From Robiginitomaculum sp. (GTDB lineage Bacteria > Pseudomonadota > Alphaproteobacteria > Caulobacterales > Maricaulaceae): 64,000 bases of DNA. The stretch is from contig NVVV01000001.1 in assembly GCA_002733495.1 (NCBI GenBank), forward strand, positions 24,158 through 88,157, in the 5' to 3' direction. Shown here piece after piece: positions 45,605 to 54,615 of the stretch (the first letter of the stretch is position 1; every line of letters begins with the position of its first letter). Position numbers and translations under genes: made by a program. A model generated the notes under the pieces. That model saw nothing but the letters and a program-made list of their open reading frames with translations. It searched no databases and was not told where the DNA came from.

Positions 45605-46419
45605 AACATTTTCCTGATGTTAGCGCCATAGGCGATAAATCCGGGGTTCAGATACGGGCGCGTTTGATCGTATTTTCCATAGCCAAAGGTCTTACCGTCC
45701 AGGGTTTCCACCCGGCCCCCGGCTGCCGATAAAATGGCATGGCCCGCCGCCGTATCCCATTCCATGGTTGGCCCATGACGCGGATAAACGTCGGCCTTGC
45801 CTTCGGCCAAAAGGCAGAACTTTAATGAACTGCCTGCCGATACCGTGTCTTTTACATTATGCGCCGTTAACCAAGCATTGGTTTCTTCGGCCCGGTGTGA
45901 ACGCGACGCCACCGCCATCAGGTTTTCACGGTCCGCATCACGCACGCTTATGGGCGTTTTTTCTTTAGGCTGGCACGTCTCTACTACTGCGCAATCCAGT
46001 TGCCTACGCCAAGCCCCCTGCCCCGCTTCGCCTTCGTAAAAAGCCCCTGTGGCGGGCACATAAATCAGACCAAAAACCGGATTCTTATCTACTATCAGGC
46101 CAATATTAACGGTAAAATCCGTGCCGCCGCGTATAAATTCCTTAGTGCCATCCAGCGGATCAACTAAAAAGAAAACCCGTGTCGCTTTGGGAATGTGTCC
46201 GGCTTCGGCGGCTTCTTCGGCCACCACAGTAATCTCAGGTGCGGCTTCGCTTAGGGCTTTCAGCAAAATTACTTCGGCGCGGGTATCGGCCAGTGTCACT
46301 GGCGAGCCATCGCCCTTAAATTTATGATCACCACCAGCGGCACGCACATCCATGATCACCCGCCCAGCGGCCAGCATGGCATCGCGCAAAACCTGTTTTT
46401 GCGCCTCGTCAAGTTTCAT
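45601..46419 (-). CDS. cysQ: 3'(2'),5'-bisphosphate nucleotidase
   Basis: Hydrolyses PAP (and PAPS) to AMP, relieving inhibition in sulfate assimilation. It is 272 residues from the ATG one base after the cysNC stop; the frame extends upstream into cysNC but without reason. The metal-binding DPLDGTKEF (87-95) and the late WDTAAGHAILSAAGG are intact, as is the E69/E70 pair. Confidence 0.95.
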   Translation of the reverse strand: MKLDEAQKQVLRDAMLAAGRVIMDVRAAGGDHKFKGDGSPVTLADTRAEVILLKALSEAAPEITVVAEEAAEAGHIPKATRVFFLVDPLDGTKEFIRGGTDFTVNIGLIVDKNPVFGLIYVPATGAFYEGEAGQGAWRRQLDCAVVETCQPKEKTPISVRDADRENLMAVASRSHRAEETNAWLTAHNVKDTVSAGSSLKFCLLAEGKADVYPRHGPTMEWDTAAGHAILSAAGGRVETLDGKTFGYGKYDQTRPYLNPGFIAYGANIRKMF

Positions 46420-46420
46420 A

Positions 46421-48286
46421 TCAGACAATGCCCCTGGCCTCCAGTTCAGCAAACACCACTTCGGCCAGCTCTTCGGGTGTTTTCTCACCGGCTTGCAGGT
46501 GGATTTCCGGGTTTTTTGGCGCTTCATAGGGACTGTCTATGCCGGTAAAGTTCTTGATCTCACCGGCGCGGGCTTTCTTGTAAAGTCCCTTTACGTCGCG
46601 GGCCTCGCAAACGTCCAGCGGCGTATCAACAAATACCTCTACAAATTCGTCTCCTTCAACCATCTGGCGCGCCATGTCACGCTCGGACCGAAATGGCGAA
46701 ATGAAGGACACCATGACCAGAAGGCCTGCATCAACCATCAGCTTGGACACCTCAGAAATGCGGCGAATATTCTCTACCCGGTCCGCGTCGGTAAAGCCCA
46801 GATCCCGGTTCAGACCGTGACGCACATTATCCCCGTCCAGAAGATAAGTATGTCCGCCACGGGCCAGCAGGCGCTTTTCCAAAAGGTTAGCAATTGTGGA
46901 TTTTCCCGATCCCGAAAGCCCGGTGAACCATAAAATACAAGGCTTTTGTCCCTTCAGGGCGGCGCGGGCATTTTTGTCCACATCCATGGCCTGCCAGTGC
47001 ACGTTATCCGCCCGACGCAGGCCAAAGGCGATCATGCCCGCCCCCACGGTTTCATTGCTAAGCTTATCGACCAGAATAAAGCTGCCCATGTCGCGATTGT
47101 TCTCGAAAGTGTCGAACACCACCGGATGATCCAGCGCCAGATTGCAATAGCCGGTTTCGTTAAAGCCCAGAACCTTGCCCGCATTGTGGCTGTTATCTTC
47201 GTAATTGATAACGTATTTCAGCTTAGTTACGGCGGCATTGACGCTCTGCGCGCCTAACCGCAATTGCAATTGCCGTCCGGGCAAAAGCGGTTTTTGGTGC
47301 ATCCAGATCACATGCGCCGCAAATTGATCACTGACCGGCGGCGGATCATCCGCAGCGGCAATAACATTGCCACGGCTAATGTCGCGCTCGTCGGCTAACG
47401 TGACCGTCACGGCCTCACCGGCACTGGCTTTATTTACCTGACCATCCGGCGTTAAGATGCTATCAATGCTGGACATTTCGCCCGTCGGCCCAATACGCAC
47501 CGCATCGCCCACACGTACGCTGCCTGCACTGAGCGTGCCGCAATACCCGCGAAAGCTGTCATCAGGCCGATTGACCAATTGCACCGGCAGACGAAAGGCC
47601 CCGCCCGTATTCGCCGGTGTTAAATCAACGCCTTCCAAATGTTCACGCAAAGTCGGGCCATCAAACCAGTCCATCGCCGCGCTGCGCGTGGAGAGGTTAT
47701 CACCATTCAACGCCGATAATGGAATGGCCTGAACCGCGCAAGCGCCCAGCTTTTGGGCAAACTCGGCATAGTCGTGCACAATGGTATCAAAAACCGTCTG
47801 ATCGTAATCAACCAGATCCATTTTATTGACGGCCAGTACCAAATGGCGAATGCCCATAAGCGAGACAATTTTGCTGTGCCGCTTGGTCTGAATCTGCAAG
47901 CCCTTGCGCGCATCAACCAGCAGGATAGCCAGATCAGAGTTCGAGGCGCCGGTGGCCATATTGCGGGTGTATTGTTCATGCCCCGGCGTGTCGGCTACAA
48001 TGAATTTACGCTTCTGCGTCGAGAAATAGCGATAGGCCACATCAATGGTGATGCCCTGTTCGCGTTCGGCCATCAGGCCGTCCACCAGCAAGGAATAATC
48101 GAGTGATGCCCCGGCGCGGCCACCGGCCTCGCTCTGGCTATGAAGGCGCGCCAGTGTGTCCTCGCTGACCTCATTGCAATCAAACAGCAAGTGCCCGATC
48201 AGCGTACTTTTACCATCATCGACACTGCCGCAGGTTAAAAAGCGCAAAAGCCCCTTTTCACGGGCTTGATCATCACGGACGGCCAT
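46421..48286 (-). CDS. cysNC: Bifunctional sulfate adenylyltransferase subunit 1 / APS kinase
   Basis: A 621-residue fusion. The N-terminal GTPase domain (GSVDDGKST at 20-28, [12 protein letters not shown] near 98) activates ATP sulfurylase with CysD. The C-terminal APS kinase (GLSGSGKS at 456-463, then [10 protein letters not shown]) phosphorylates APS to PAPS. The fusion is typical of alphaproteobacteria. It shares one base with the cysD stop. No cysH, cysI or cysJ is in the window, so PAPS could feed reduction elsewhere or sulfotransfer. Confidence 0.96.
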   Translation of the reverse strand: MAVRDDQAREKGLLRFLTCGSVDDGKSTLIGHLLFDCNEVSEDTLARLHSQSEAGGRAGASLDYSLLVDGLMAEREQGITIDVAYRYFSTQKRKFIVADTPGHEQYTRNMATGASNSDLAILLVDARKGLQIQTKRHSKIVSLMGIRHLVLAVNKMDLVDYDQTVFDTIVHDYAEFAQKLGACAVQAIPLSALNGDNLSTRSAAMDWFDGPTLREHLEGVDLTPANTGGAFRLPVQLVNRPDDSFRGYCGTLSAGSVRVGDAVRIGPTGEMSSIDSILTPDGQVNKASAGEAVTVTLADERDISRGNVIAAADDPPPVSDQFAAHVIWMHQKPLLPGRQLQLRLGAQSVNAAVTKLKYVINYEDNSHNAGKVLGFNETGYCNLALDHPVVFDTFENNRDMGSFILVDKLSNETVGAGMIAFGLRRADNVHWQAMDVDKNARAALKGQKPCILWFTGLSGSGKSTIANLLEKRLLARGGHTYLLDGDNVRHGLNRDLGFTDADRVENIRRISEVSKLMVDAGLLVMVSFISPFRSERDMARQMVEGDEFVEVFVDTPLDVCEARDVKGLYKKARAGEIKNFTGIDSPYEAPKNPEIHLQAGEKTPEELAEVVFAELEARGIV

Positions 48287-49191
48287 TAGAAATACCCTTC
48301 CTGCTTCTTTTTCTCCATAGACCCGGCTTCATCATGGTCGATGGCGCGGTTGGCCCGCTCGGACAGGTTGGACGTGCTTAATTCTTCTATGATTTCAGCC
48401 ACAGTACTGGCTTCGGATTCGATCGCGCCCGTCAGCGGGTAACAGCCCAGCGTGCGAAAACGCACCATGCGCTCCTCAACCTGTTCACCCGGGGCAAGGG
48501 GCAGGCGCTCATCATCCACCATGACCAACATGCCGTCGCGCTTCACCACCGGACGCAGGGAAGCAAAATAAAGCGGCACCAGCGGGATATTCTCGGCCTC
48601 AATATAGGTCCACACGTCCAGCTCGGTCCAGTTAGACATGGGGAAGGCCCGCACGCTCTCGCCGGGATTAATCCGTCCGTTCAACAAATTCCATAATTCC
48701 GGGCGCTGGTTTTTGGCATCCCAGCGATGATTGGCCGAACGAAAAGAAAAAATACGCTCCTTGGCGCGCGAAGCCTCTTCATCACGGCGCGCACCGCCAA
48801 TAGCAACGTCAAAGCCATGGTGCGACAGGGCCGCTTTTAGGGCTGCGGTTTTCATCACATCGGTATAACGCGCGCTGCCATGAGAAAACGGGGTTATGCC
48901 TGCCTCTACGCCTTCGGCATTGGTATGCACGATCAAATCAAGGCCCAGCTTGGCCATCAGCGCGTCGCGAAAGGCGATCATTTCGCCAAATTTCCAGGTG
49001 GTGTCCACATGCAAGAGCGCAAATGGCAGCTTTGCCGGGGCAAAGGCCTTCATGGCCAGATGTAACAGCACCGCCGAATCCTTGCCAATGGAATACATCA
49101 GCACAGGCTTTTCAAACTGCGCGGCCACCTCGCGCATAATCATAATGCTCTGCGCTTCTAATTGTCGTAAATATGCCGGTTTTTGCGTCAT
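48286..49191 (-). CDS. cysD: Sulfate adenylyltransferase subunit 2
   Basis: A 301-residue ATP sulfurylase catalytic subunit of the PP-loop type, with [19 protein letters not shown] (33-51). [19 protein letters not shown] and [12 protein letters not shown] are standard segments. It heads the operon cysD-cysNC-cysQ-DUF998-LysE. The 53 bases to the mltF-like gene are too short to rule out joint transcription with it. Confidence 0.96.
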   Translation of the reverse strand: MTQKPAYLRQLEAQSIMIMREVAAQFEKPVLMYSIGKDSAVLLHLAMKAFAPAKLPFALLHVDTTWKFGEMIAFRDALMAKLGLDLIVHTNAEGVEAGITPFSHGSARYTDVMKTAALKAALSHHGFDVAIGGARRDEEASRAKERIFSFRSANHRWDAKNQRPELWNLLNGRINPGESVRAFPMSNWTELDVWTYIEAENIPLVPLYFASLRPVVKRDGMLVMVDDERLPLAPGEQVEERMVRFRTLGCYPLTGAIESEASTVAEIIEELSTSNLSERANRAIDHDEAGSMEKKKQEGYF

Positions 49192-49244
49192 AAAGCGGGT
49201 TTAACGGGCATGGGCAATATTCACAACCATCATCTGCACGATTT

Positions 49245-50681
49245 TTATGGTCCCGGGTTTTTCTGTGTGTGCTGGCGTAAAATATCGTAAAAATTACGTA
49301 CCGCCGCCACATAGTCACGGGCCTGTCGCCCATGGGCGTAACCACGGGGCAGGTCCTTGTAAATTTCCGGATTTTCCAGATCGGCCAGCACCTCACGCAC
49401 ATCGCGCCAGCGATCAGGGTCAAGGCCATTTTTACCGGCCAGTATGCGGGCATCCATCATATGGGCATAACCCATATTATAAGCCGCCAGTGCGAACCAG
49501 TATCGGTCCTCACCAACAATACCATCAGGCAAACGTCGCAACAGCCGCGCATAATACCGTCCACCACCGGCAATGGATTGCGCCGCGTCCAGCCGGTTGG
49601 TCACCCCGGCTTCGCGGGCGCTGGCGCGGGTTAACATCATCATGCCCCGTACCCCGGTATGGCTGCGCGCATCGGCACGCCAATGACTTTCCCGCCATGA
49701 AATCGCCGCCAGCAATTCCCAAGGCAGTTTATGCCGCGAGGCCGTTTTTTCGAACATTGGTCGAAAGACAGGTAAACGCCCCCGCATGGCCCGGCGAAAA
49801 CGGGCAATGTCCACATAATCAAAGCTGTTATCCGCCACCTGAAAATAACGCTCGTTCAAGGTTTCCAGCAGGGCCTTTGTTTCTTCACGGGCAAACCATG
49901 CGGCCATATTGCGTTCCAGACTGATTGGCCGCCAGCTTGTGCCGCCCCCCAAAGCCCAGGCAATCGGTTGGTCATCATTCAAGGCCATCGGGCTGGTCAA
50001 TTCGGGCAAATAGCGCCGGTGCAAGGCAAAGACGTGGGAATCAGCCAGTGTGCAGAACCGCGCGCTTTTGCCAATTTGTACCAGCAGGCTTTCAACCGAG
50101 ACATTCTCACTAATGCTATATTCAAGACCTGGAATCTCGTCTTTCAGCTTTTGCAAAACCTCCACATAGGACGAGCCCGGCGCAATGCGAATATCCACGC
50201 CCGGCAAGTCTGCATTGGTCTTGGGCTTTGGTCCCTTACGCGAACAGACAAGGCGCGTTTGCACCTGCAAATAAGGAGGGCCAAAACGCATGGCATCTTT
50301 GCGCGCCTTCGTTATGGTTAGCCCCGCAGCCGCAATATCGGCCCGATCTTCCACAATGGCCTGCAACACCCCTTCAATGGTTTGTTCAGCCTGCATGGTA
50401 AGGTCCAGCCCCAGATAATGCGCATAGGCATTGGCCAGATCATACTCAAAGCCAACGGGTCCCTCGCGATCTTCGTAATAGGTGGTTGGGGAGTTGAGCG
50501 TCACCACCCGTAATTGTCCGCGTTTTTGCGCCTCGCGCAGGACCGAGCCCTGATGCGGCTCGCGATCACCACACGCCGCCAGCACAAATAGAGTCAAAAT
50601 TGCAAGCGCCTTTAACGCCCGGCTAAGCAGGGCTGTGCTATGGCGGGGTATAAGAGAACAGCGAGTTACGTCTATGGCCAA
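49245..50681 (-). CDS. mltF: MltF-like membrane-bound lytic transglycosylase
   Basis: A 478-residue lipoprotein with a lipobox LAAC (C37), an N-terminal solute-binding domain (SBP_bac_3, about 50-280) and a C-terminal SLT domain with the catalytic Glu in SWRESHW (E331) and YNMGYAH. MltF cleaves peptidoglycan glycan strands from the outer-membrane side, regulated by the binding domain. The only start that keeps the signal sequence is a TTG at 50681, which overlaps the divergent gene's start by 8 bases; a later non-ATG start is possible. Confidence 0.9.
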   Translation of the reverse strand: MAIDVTRCSLIPRHSTALLSRALKALAILTLFVLAACGDREPHQGSVLREAQKRGQLRVVTLNSPTTYYEDREGPVGFEYDLANAYAHYLGLDLTMQAEQTIEGVLQAIVEDRADIAAAGLTITKARKDAMRFGPPYLQVQTRLVCSRKGPKPKTNADLPGVDIRIAPGSSYVEVLQKLKDEIPGLEYSISENVSVESLLVQIGKSARFCTLADSHVFALHRRYLPELTSPMALNDDQPIAWALGGGTSWRPISLERNMAAWFAREETKALLETLNERYFQVADNSFDYVDIARFRRAMRGRLPVFRPMFEKTASRHKLPWELLAAISWRESHWRADARSHTGVRGMMMLTRASAREAGVTNRLDAAQSIAGGGRYYARLLRRLPDGIVGEDRYWFALAAYNMGYAHMMDARILAGKNGLDPDRWRDVREVLADLENPEIYKDLPRGYAHGRQARDYVAAVRNFYDILRQHTQKNPGP

Positions 50682-51228
50682 AGCAGTCTTTCATAAAAAC
50701 CAGCGGATTTACGTTAAACCCGTGGGCACGTGGTCCGTCATAGAACAGATAAAACCGCAATGGGTCAAAGATATTGAAGAGCCTGTGCGCATTTTCTACG
50801 AAGTTGGTCTGGGGCGTGTGTTCACTGCCGACGAGCTGACAGGCGAAGAACGCGACGCCAATGCAGGCCCGGTGAAAGAGCAAAACTGGCGTATCTTGCG
50901 CACGCGTAACAAATGGCAAAACGCCGAAGAGTGCGCCCATCACCCTTTTCCTGGCACGTTTCCAGTGGTGGTGACCGACACCAAGGACTGGGGCGGTTGG
51001 CGCACCCCCGGCGCAGAATATGACCGCAACCCCGAAGGCATTGAGGTCCAGGCGCGGATCATGGCCAACGGTCTGCGTCTTTTACAAATCGCCGAACGTC
51101 TGGCCGAATCCATACAAAAAAGTGCCGGTGACGCCCCGGCTGAGCTGGTAGAGCTGGCCCGAGAAGCGCGTGCTATTTCCCGCTTTATACAGGATGTGCC
51201 CAGCGCCGCGCCGGAAACCGCTCTGTAG
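50674..51228 (+). CDS. Conserved protein of unknown function
   Basis: A 184-residue soluble protein from the ATG at 50674 (MAKAVFHKNQRIYVKPVGTW); the frame upstream is antisense to mltF. Segments such as WRTPGAEYDRNPEGIEVQAR and a C-terminal helical part look like a conserved alphaproteobacterial protein, but I do not know a function. It diverges from mltF with overlapping starts and precedes crcB by 74 bases. Confidence 0.72.
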   Translation: MAKAVFHKNQRIYVKPVGTWSVIEQIKPQWVKDIEEPVRIFYEVGLGRVFTADELTGEERDANAGPVKEQNWRILRTRNKWQNAEECAHHPFPGTFPVVVTDTKDWGGWRTPGAEYDRNPEGIEVQARIMANGLRLLQIAERLAESIQKSAGDAPAELVELAREARAISRFIQDVPSAAPETAL

Positions 51229-51302
51229 GTCGTTTGGGATTTTAACACGAACGGAACGCACGCCCCCTTGCCCGTTTGCGCTGATACCGTTATCAGCGCG
51301 CT

Positions 51303-51683
51303 ATGAAAGCACTTTTTCTCACTGCGGCCGGCGGGGCCATTGGCGCCAGCGCTAGGCATTTGCTTGGCCGCTATGCTTTGCACGCTTTGGGGCCAGGTGC
51401 GCCCTGGGGCACCTTGATGGCCAACACTATTGGTGGCTTTGCCATGGGACTGTTGGCCGGCTGGCTGGCCTTTGGCATTGATGGCGGGCGCGAACTGCGC
51501 CTGTTTTTAGGGGTTGGCCTGCTGGGTGGCTTCACCACCTTTTCTGCCTTTTCACTAGAAACGGCCTTGCTGATCGAACGCAAAGCCTGGAGCGCGGCCC
51601 TAAGCTATGTCGGCATCTCTGTCATTGCTTCCGTAGGGGCCCTCTTTATTGGTCTTTATATCTCGCGACGACTGTTTGCCTGA
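51303..51683 (+). CDS. crcB: Fluoride ion exporter CrcB/Fluc
   Basis: A 126-residue, four-helix fluoride channel that forms an antiparallel dimer. GTLMANTIGGFAMG (36-49) with N41 and GGFTTFSAFSLE (75-86) with the Phe/Ser track are the family hallmarks. No fluoride riboswitch was recognised in the short leader. It overlaps rluC by one base. Confidence 0.94.
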   Translation: MKALFLTAAGGAIGASARHLLGRYALHALGPGAPWGTLMANTIGGFAMGLLAGWLAFGIDGGRELRLFLGVGLLGGFTTFSAFSLETALLIERKAWSAALSYVGISVIASVGALFIGLYISRRLFA

Positions 51684-52657
51684 TGAGTGCTGTACAGACA
51701 ATTGAAGTCAAAGCCGGTGAGGAAGATCAGCGGCTGGATCGCTGGTTTAAACGCCAGTTTCCCCATATCAGCCATGGCGCGCTAGAGAAGTACTTGCGCA
51801 AGGGCGAAGTGCGCGTCGATGGCAAACGTTCTAAATCTTCCTTTCGCCTGAAAAATGGCATGCAGGTCCGCGTCCCGCCTCTGCCAGACCCCGGCGCACA
51901 AAAACCCGCCAATCGTGTCTCTGCCGAAGATGCCGCCCTCTTGCACGAAATGGTCATCTATAAGGATGCGCGGGTGATCGTGCTAAACAAGCCTGCCGGC
52001 TTGGCAGTTCAGGGCGGCACCAAAACCTATCGCCATATTGATGGCATGCTGGACGCGCTGGCCAAGAAAGGCGAGCGCCCGCGCCTCGTGCACCGGCTAG
52101 ACCGCGATACATCCGGCGTCTTGCTCTTGGGCCGCGATGTGGCCGCCACGGCGTCGCTGGCCAAGGCGTTTCAATCGCGCCGGGCGCAAAAGACTTATTG
52201 GGCGCTGACTCTGGGCGTGCCGCGCCCGGAAAAAGGACTTCTTAGCGGTTATATGAAAAAGGGCTTTGGTGAAAAGGGCCGCGAACTGATGATGACCGCC
52301 CGTCATGGCGACCCCGATGCCAGCTATGCCAGAACCCGTTATGCGGTGTTGGCCCGCGCCGGACAGCGCGCCGCCTGGGTGGCCCTGCGCCCCGAAACCG
52401 GACGCACGCACCAATTACGTTTTCACATGGCCGGTATGGGCTTTGCCATTTCTGGTGATCGGAAATATATATGTGATCGCCCGGATATTGGCGGCCTGGA
52501 AGAACAGCTTCACTTGCATGCGCGGGCCATCACCTTGCCCCACCCCGATGGTGGCACATTTAACATAGAGGCTCCGCTGCCACCGCATATGAAAGAAAGC
52601 TTTGCCGCGCTTGGCTTTTCCATCAACGAAATTACTAACGATCCGTTTGAGGAATAA
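51683..52657 (+). CDS. RluC/RluD-type 23S rRNA pseudouridine synthase
   Basis: A 324-residue enzyme. An N-terminal S4 RNA-binding domain (about 16-60) and the catalytic HRLDRDTSG (137-145, D142) identify it. The site specificity, probably RluC (23S 955/2504/2580), is inferred from length and the S4 domain. The crcB-rluC pairing is common in alphaproteobacteria. Confidence 0.92.
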   Translation: MSAVQTIEVKAGEEDQRLDRWFKRQFPHISHGALEKYLRKGEVRVDGKRSKSSFRLKNGMQVRVPPLPDPGAQKPANRVSAEDAALLHEMVIYKDARVIVLNKPAGLAVQGGTKTYRHIDGMLDALAKKGERPRLVHRLDRDTSGVLLLGRDVAATASLAKAFQSRRAQKTYWALTLGVPRPEKGLLSGYMKKGFGEKGRELMMTARHGDPDASYARTRYAVLARAGQRAAWVALRPETGRTHQLRFHMAGMGFAISGDRKYICDRPDIGGLEEQLHLHARAITLPHPDGGTFNIEAPLPPHMKESFAALGFSINEITNDPFEE

Positions 52658-52747
52658 ACGCGTCAAATCGTCTCGTTTGACCATATCGCTTTGTATATTG
52701 ACGTTTCGCCTGCATATTACGGCAAAGCACATCATCAGGGCAGCGCA

Positions 52748-53677
52748 ATGACCAACAAACCAGCAAATAAACCGGCTCCAAAAACAAGTGGCGAGGCCCT
52801 GCATCATCTGTCAGAGATGCGTCACGACCCCGAAGCCATCCGCGAAGCCTTTGAGAACGGAGTGTATCCCTATAAGATCAAAATTGGTCGCAAGGCTTAT
52901 GAAAAACACAAAGCCGACTTGCAGGTCGAATTGCTGAAAATGCAACGCTGGGTGGAAGAAAGCGGCGAAAAAGTCGTGATGATCTTTGAAGGGCGCGATG
53001 CCGCCGGCAAAGGCGGCACCATCAAGCGCATAACCGAGCATTTGAACCCGCGCTCCGCCCGCGTTGTGGCACTGGCCAAACCATCGGAACGCGAACGCAA
53101 TCAATGGTTTTTCCAGCGTTATATCCAGCATTTGCCAACGGGCGGTGAAATGGTGCTGTTTGACCGTTCCTGGTATAATCGCGCCGGTGTGGAACGGGTT
53201 ATGGGTTTTTGCGAGCCGCACGAATATCTGGAATTCATGCGCCAGGTGCCAGAGTTGGAACGCATGCTGGTCCGCTCCGGCATTCGCATTTTCAAGTTCT
53301 GGTTTTCCGTAACCCAGGACGAACAGGCCAGGCGTTTCAAATCACGTGAACAAGATCCGCTAAAGCAATGGAAACTCTCACCTGTTGATCGCGCCAGCTT
53401 TGATAAATGGGACGACTATACCGAAGCCAAAGAGGCCATGTTCTTCTATACGGATACTGCCGATGCCCCCTGGGCCATTGTTAAGTCAAACGACAAAAAA
53501 CGCGCCCGTCTTGAATGCATGCAGCATATTCTGGCCAGTCTGCCCTATCCCAACAAGAATGAAAAACTGGTTCGTTGTGCTGATCCCCTTATCGTCGGCG
53601 GCACGCACCATGTTTTGGGACGTTCAGAGCATACTCTGGGAGCCAGCCTGCACCCTGATTTGCGCCATGGCAGCTAA
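52748..53677 (+). CDS. ppk2: Polyphosphate kinase 2
   Basis: A 309-residue class I PPK2. The Walker A-like FEGRDAAGKGGT (80-91), Walker B-like LFDRSWYNRAGVER (137-150) and lid region are intact. It transfers phosphate from polyphosphate to nucleoside diphosphates (or the reverse). The ATG at 52748 is chosen; an in-frame ATG 19 codons upstream adds an unlikely tail. It complements ppk1-ppx at 24496-28193. Confidence 0.93.
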   Translation: MTNKPANKPAPKTSGEALHHLSEMRHDPEAIREAFENGVYPYKIKIGRKAYEKHKADLQVELLKMQRWVEESGEKVVMIFEGRDAAGKGGTIKRITEHLNPRSARVVALAKPSERERNQWFFQRYIQHLPTGGEMVLFDRSWYNRAGVERVMGFCEPHEYLEFMRQVPELERMLVRSGIRIFKFWFSVTQDEQARRFKSREQDPLKQWKLSPVDRASFDKWDDYTEAKEAMFFYTDTADAPWAIVKSNDKKRARLECMQHILASLPYPNKNEKLVRCADPLIVGGTHHVLGRSEHTLGASLHPDLRHGS

Positions 53678-53685
53678 ACATGCCT

Positions 53686-54075
53686 TCACCAGAGATCATC
53701 GATCTGACGCACATCATCAATCTGGATACCTTTGATTACCGCCTTGCCCGTTTTGCCAAGGGCGACGATCAGCTTCATATCATGGTCGCTTAGCTGTTTT
53801 TCCAAACCCTTTGCCGTTTTCTGGTCGGCAAAATAGCTCTCGATATTATAGGCCACACGAATATTTATATTATTTTTCCAATTATTGACGCTCAACACCC
53901 GACCCGTGATAAAAATCGCATCTGTCTTGGGCCGTGAATGAGAAAGTGAAGCCGGGGTCCAATGCCCAGTCTCATTTTGCTGTAACATCACGAAAATGGG
54001 CTGCCCTTTTTTGAAATCATCCGCGCCTTGCAAAGCAAGCGCGTCCAGCGTGTGCAACTTTGTCCGAATACGCAC
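53686..54075 (-). pseudogene. GDYXXLXY-family protein, C-terminal fragment
   Basis: The frame reads DDFKKGQPIFVML, ITGRVLSV, YNIESYFADQ and ends in KAVIKGIQ, the pattern of the C-terminal part of GDYXXLXY-domain proteins. The normal N-terminal membrane helix and the GDYVxLxY motif are gone: the open frame begins with a degenerate GHYVRIRT just upstream of a GTG at 54075. It overlaps, in another frame, the end of a truncated DUF2157 gene. In intact genomes the two proteins are encoded by neighbouring genes (often with a DUF4401 part between), so this looks like what is left after a deletion. Confidence 0.65.
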
Positions 54076-54551
54076 ATAATGGCCCCCAGCATCCAGAGCG
54101 ACGTCAGGGCCGATGCCATCAACAGGACGGGGCGTGATTGCAGAGCATGAGCAACAGCCATAGCACCCAACGCCCAGATCAGAATGCCATTGGGATAATG
54201 GGCCGAGATATTAAAAATCTGCGCTACCAGCATAACGCCGACGCCAAAAAGCGCCGCGTCCAGTAAGGCAAAGGCATGGGCAAAGGCCATGGCCTTGCGC
54301 TTAAGGGCATAAATACAAACGCCAAAGGCGCTCCACATCAGGGCCAGAATAAAGACAAAGGGCCAGATTTTGGCAATGGCGCCCCAATTGGCCGCAACAA
54401 AGCTGAGACCTGCCAGCGCCATGAAAATGGCCCCTAGGATGGCCAGAATACCAACCGCTGTCAGGCCGCCCTTGCGGATGGTGACGCTCACTAAAATGTG
54501 GCCCGGCCATGCTTCTGCGAACCTATTAATGCGGACCGACGGCCTCTTCAA
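53988..54551 (-). pseudogene. DUF2157 membrane protein, N-terminal fragment
   Basis: The frame reads AVGILAILGAIFMALAGL, FVAANWGAIAKIW, FALLDAALFGVGVML, IFNISAHYPNGILIWALGA and SLWMLGAI, the start of DUF2157 proteins. It stops after about four membrane segments instead of the usual eight or more; past about 54075 the residues (CVFGQSCTRWTRLLCKARM) are unnatural, being the out-of-frame GDYXXLXY fragment. The first 30 residues also do not look like a normal DUF2157 N-terminus, so the 5' end may be damaged too. Confidence 0.65.
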
Positions 54552-54615
54552 AATAAGCCCTGCGCAATTATTTGGACCAAGTGCGCCCGAATATTATAGC
54601 CCTAACTCGTTCTGA

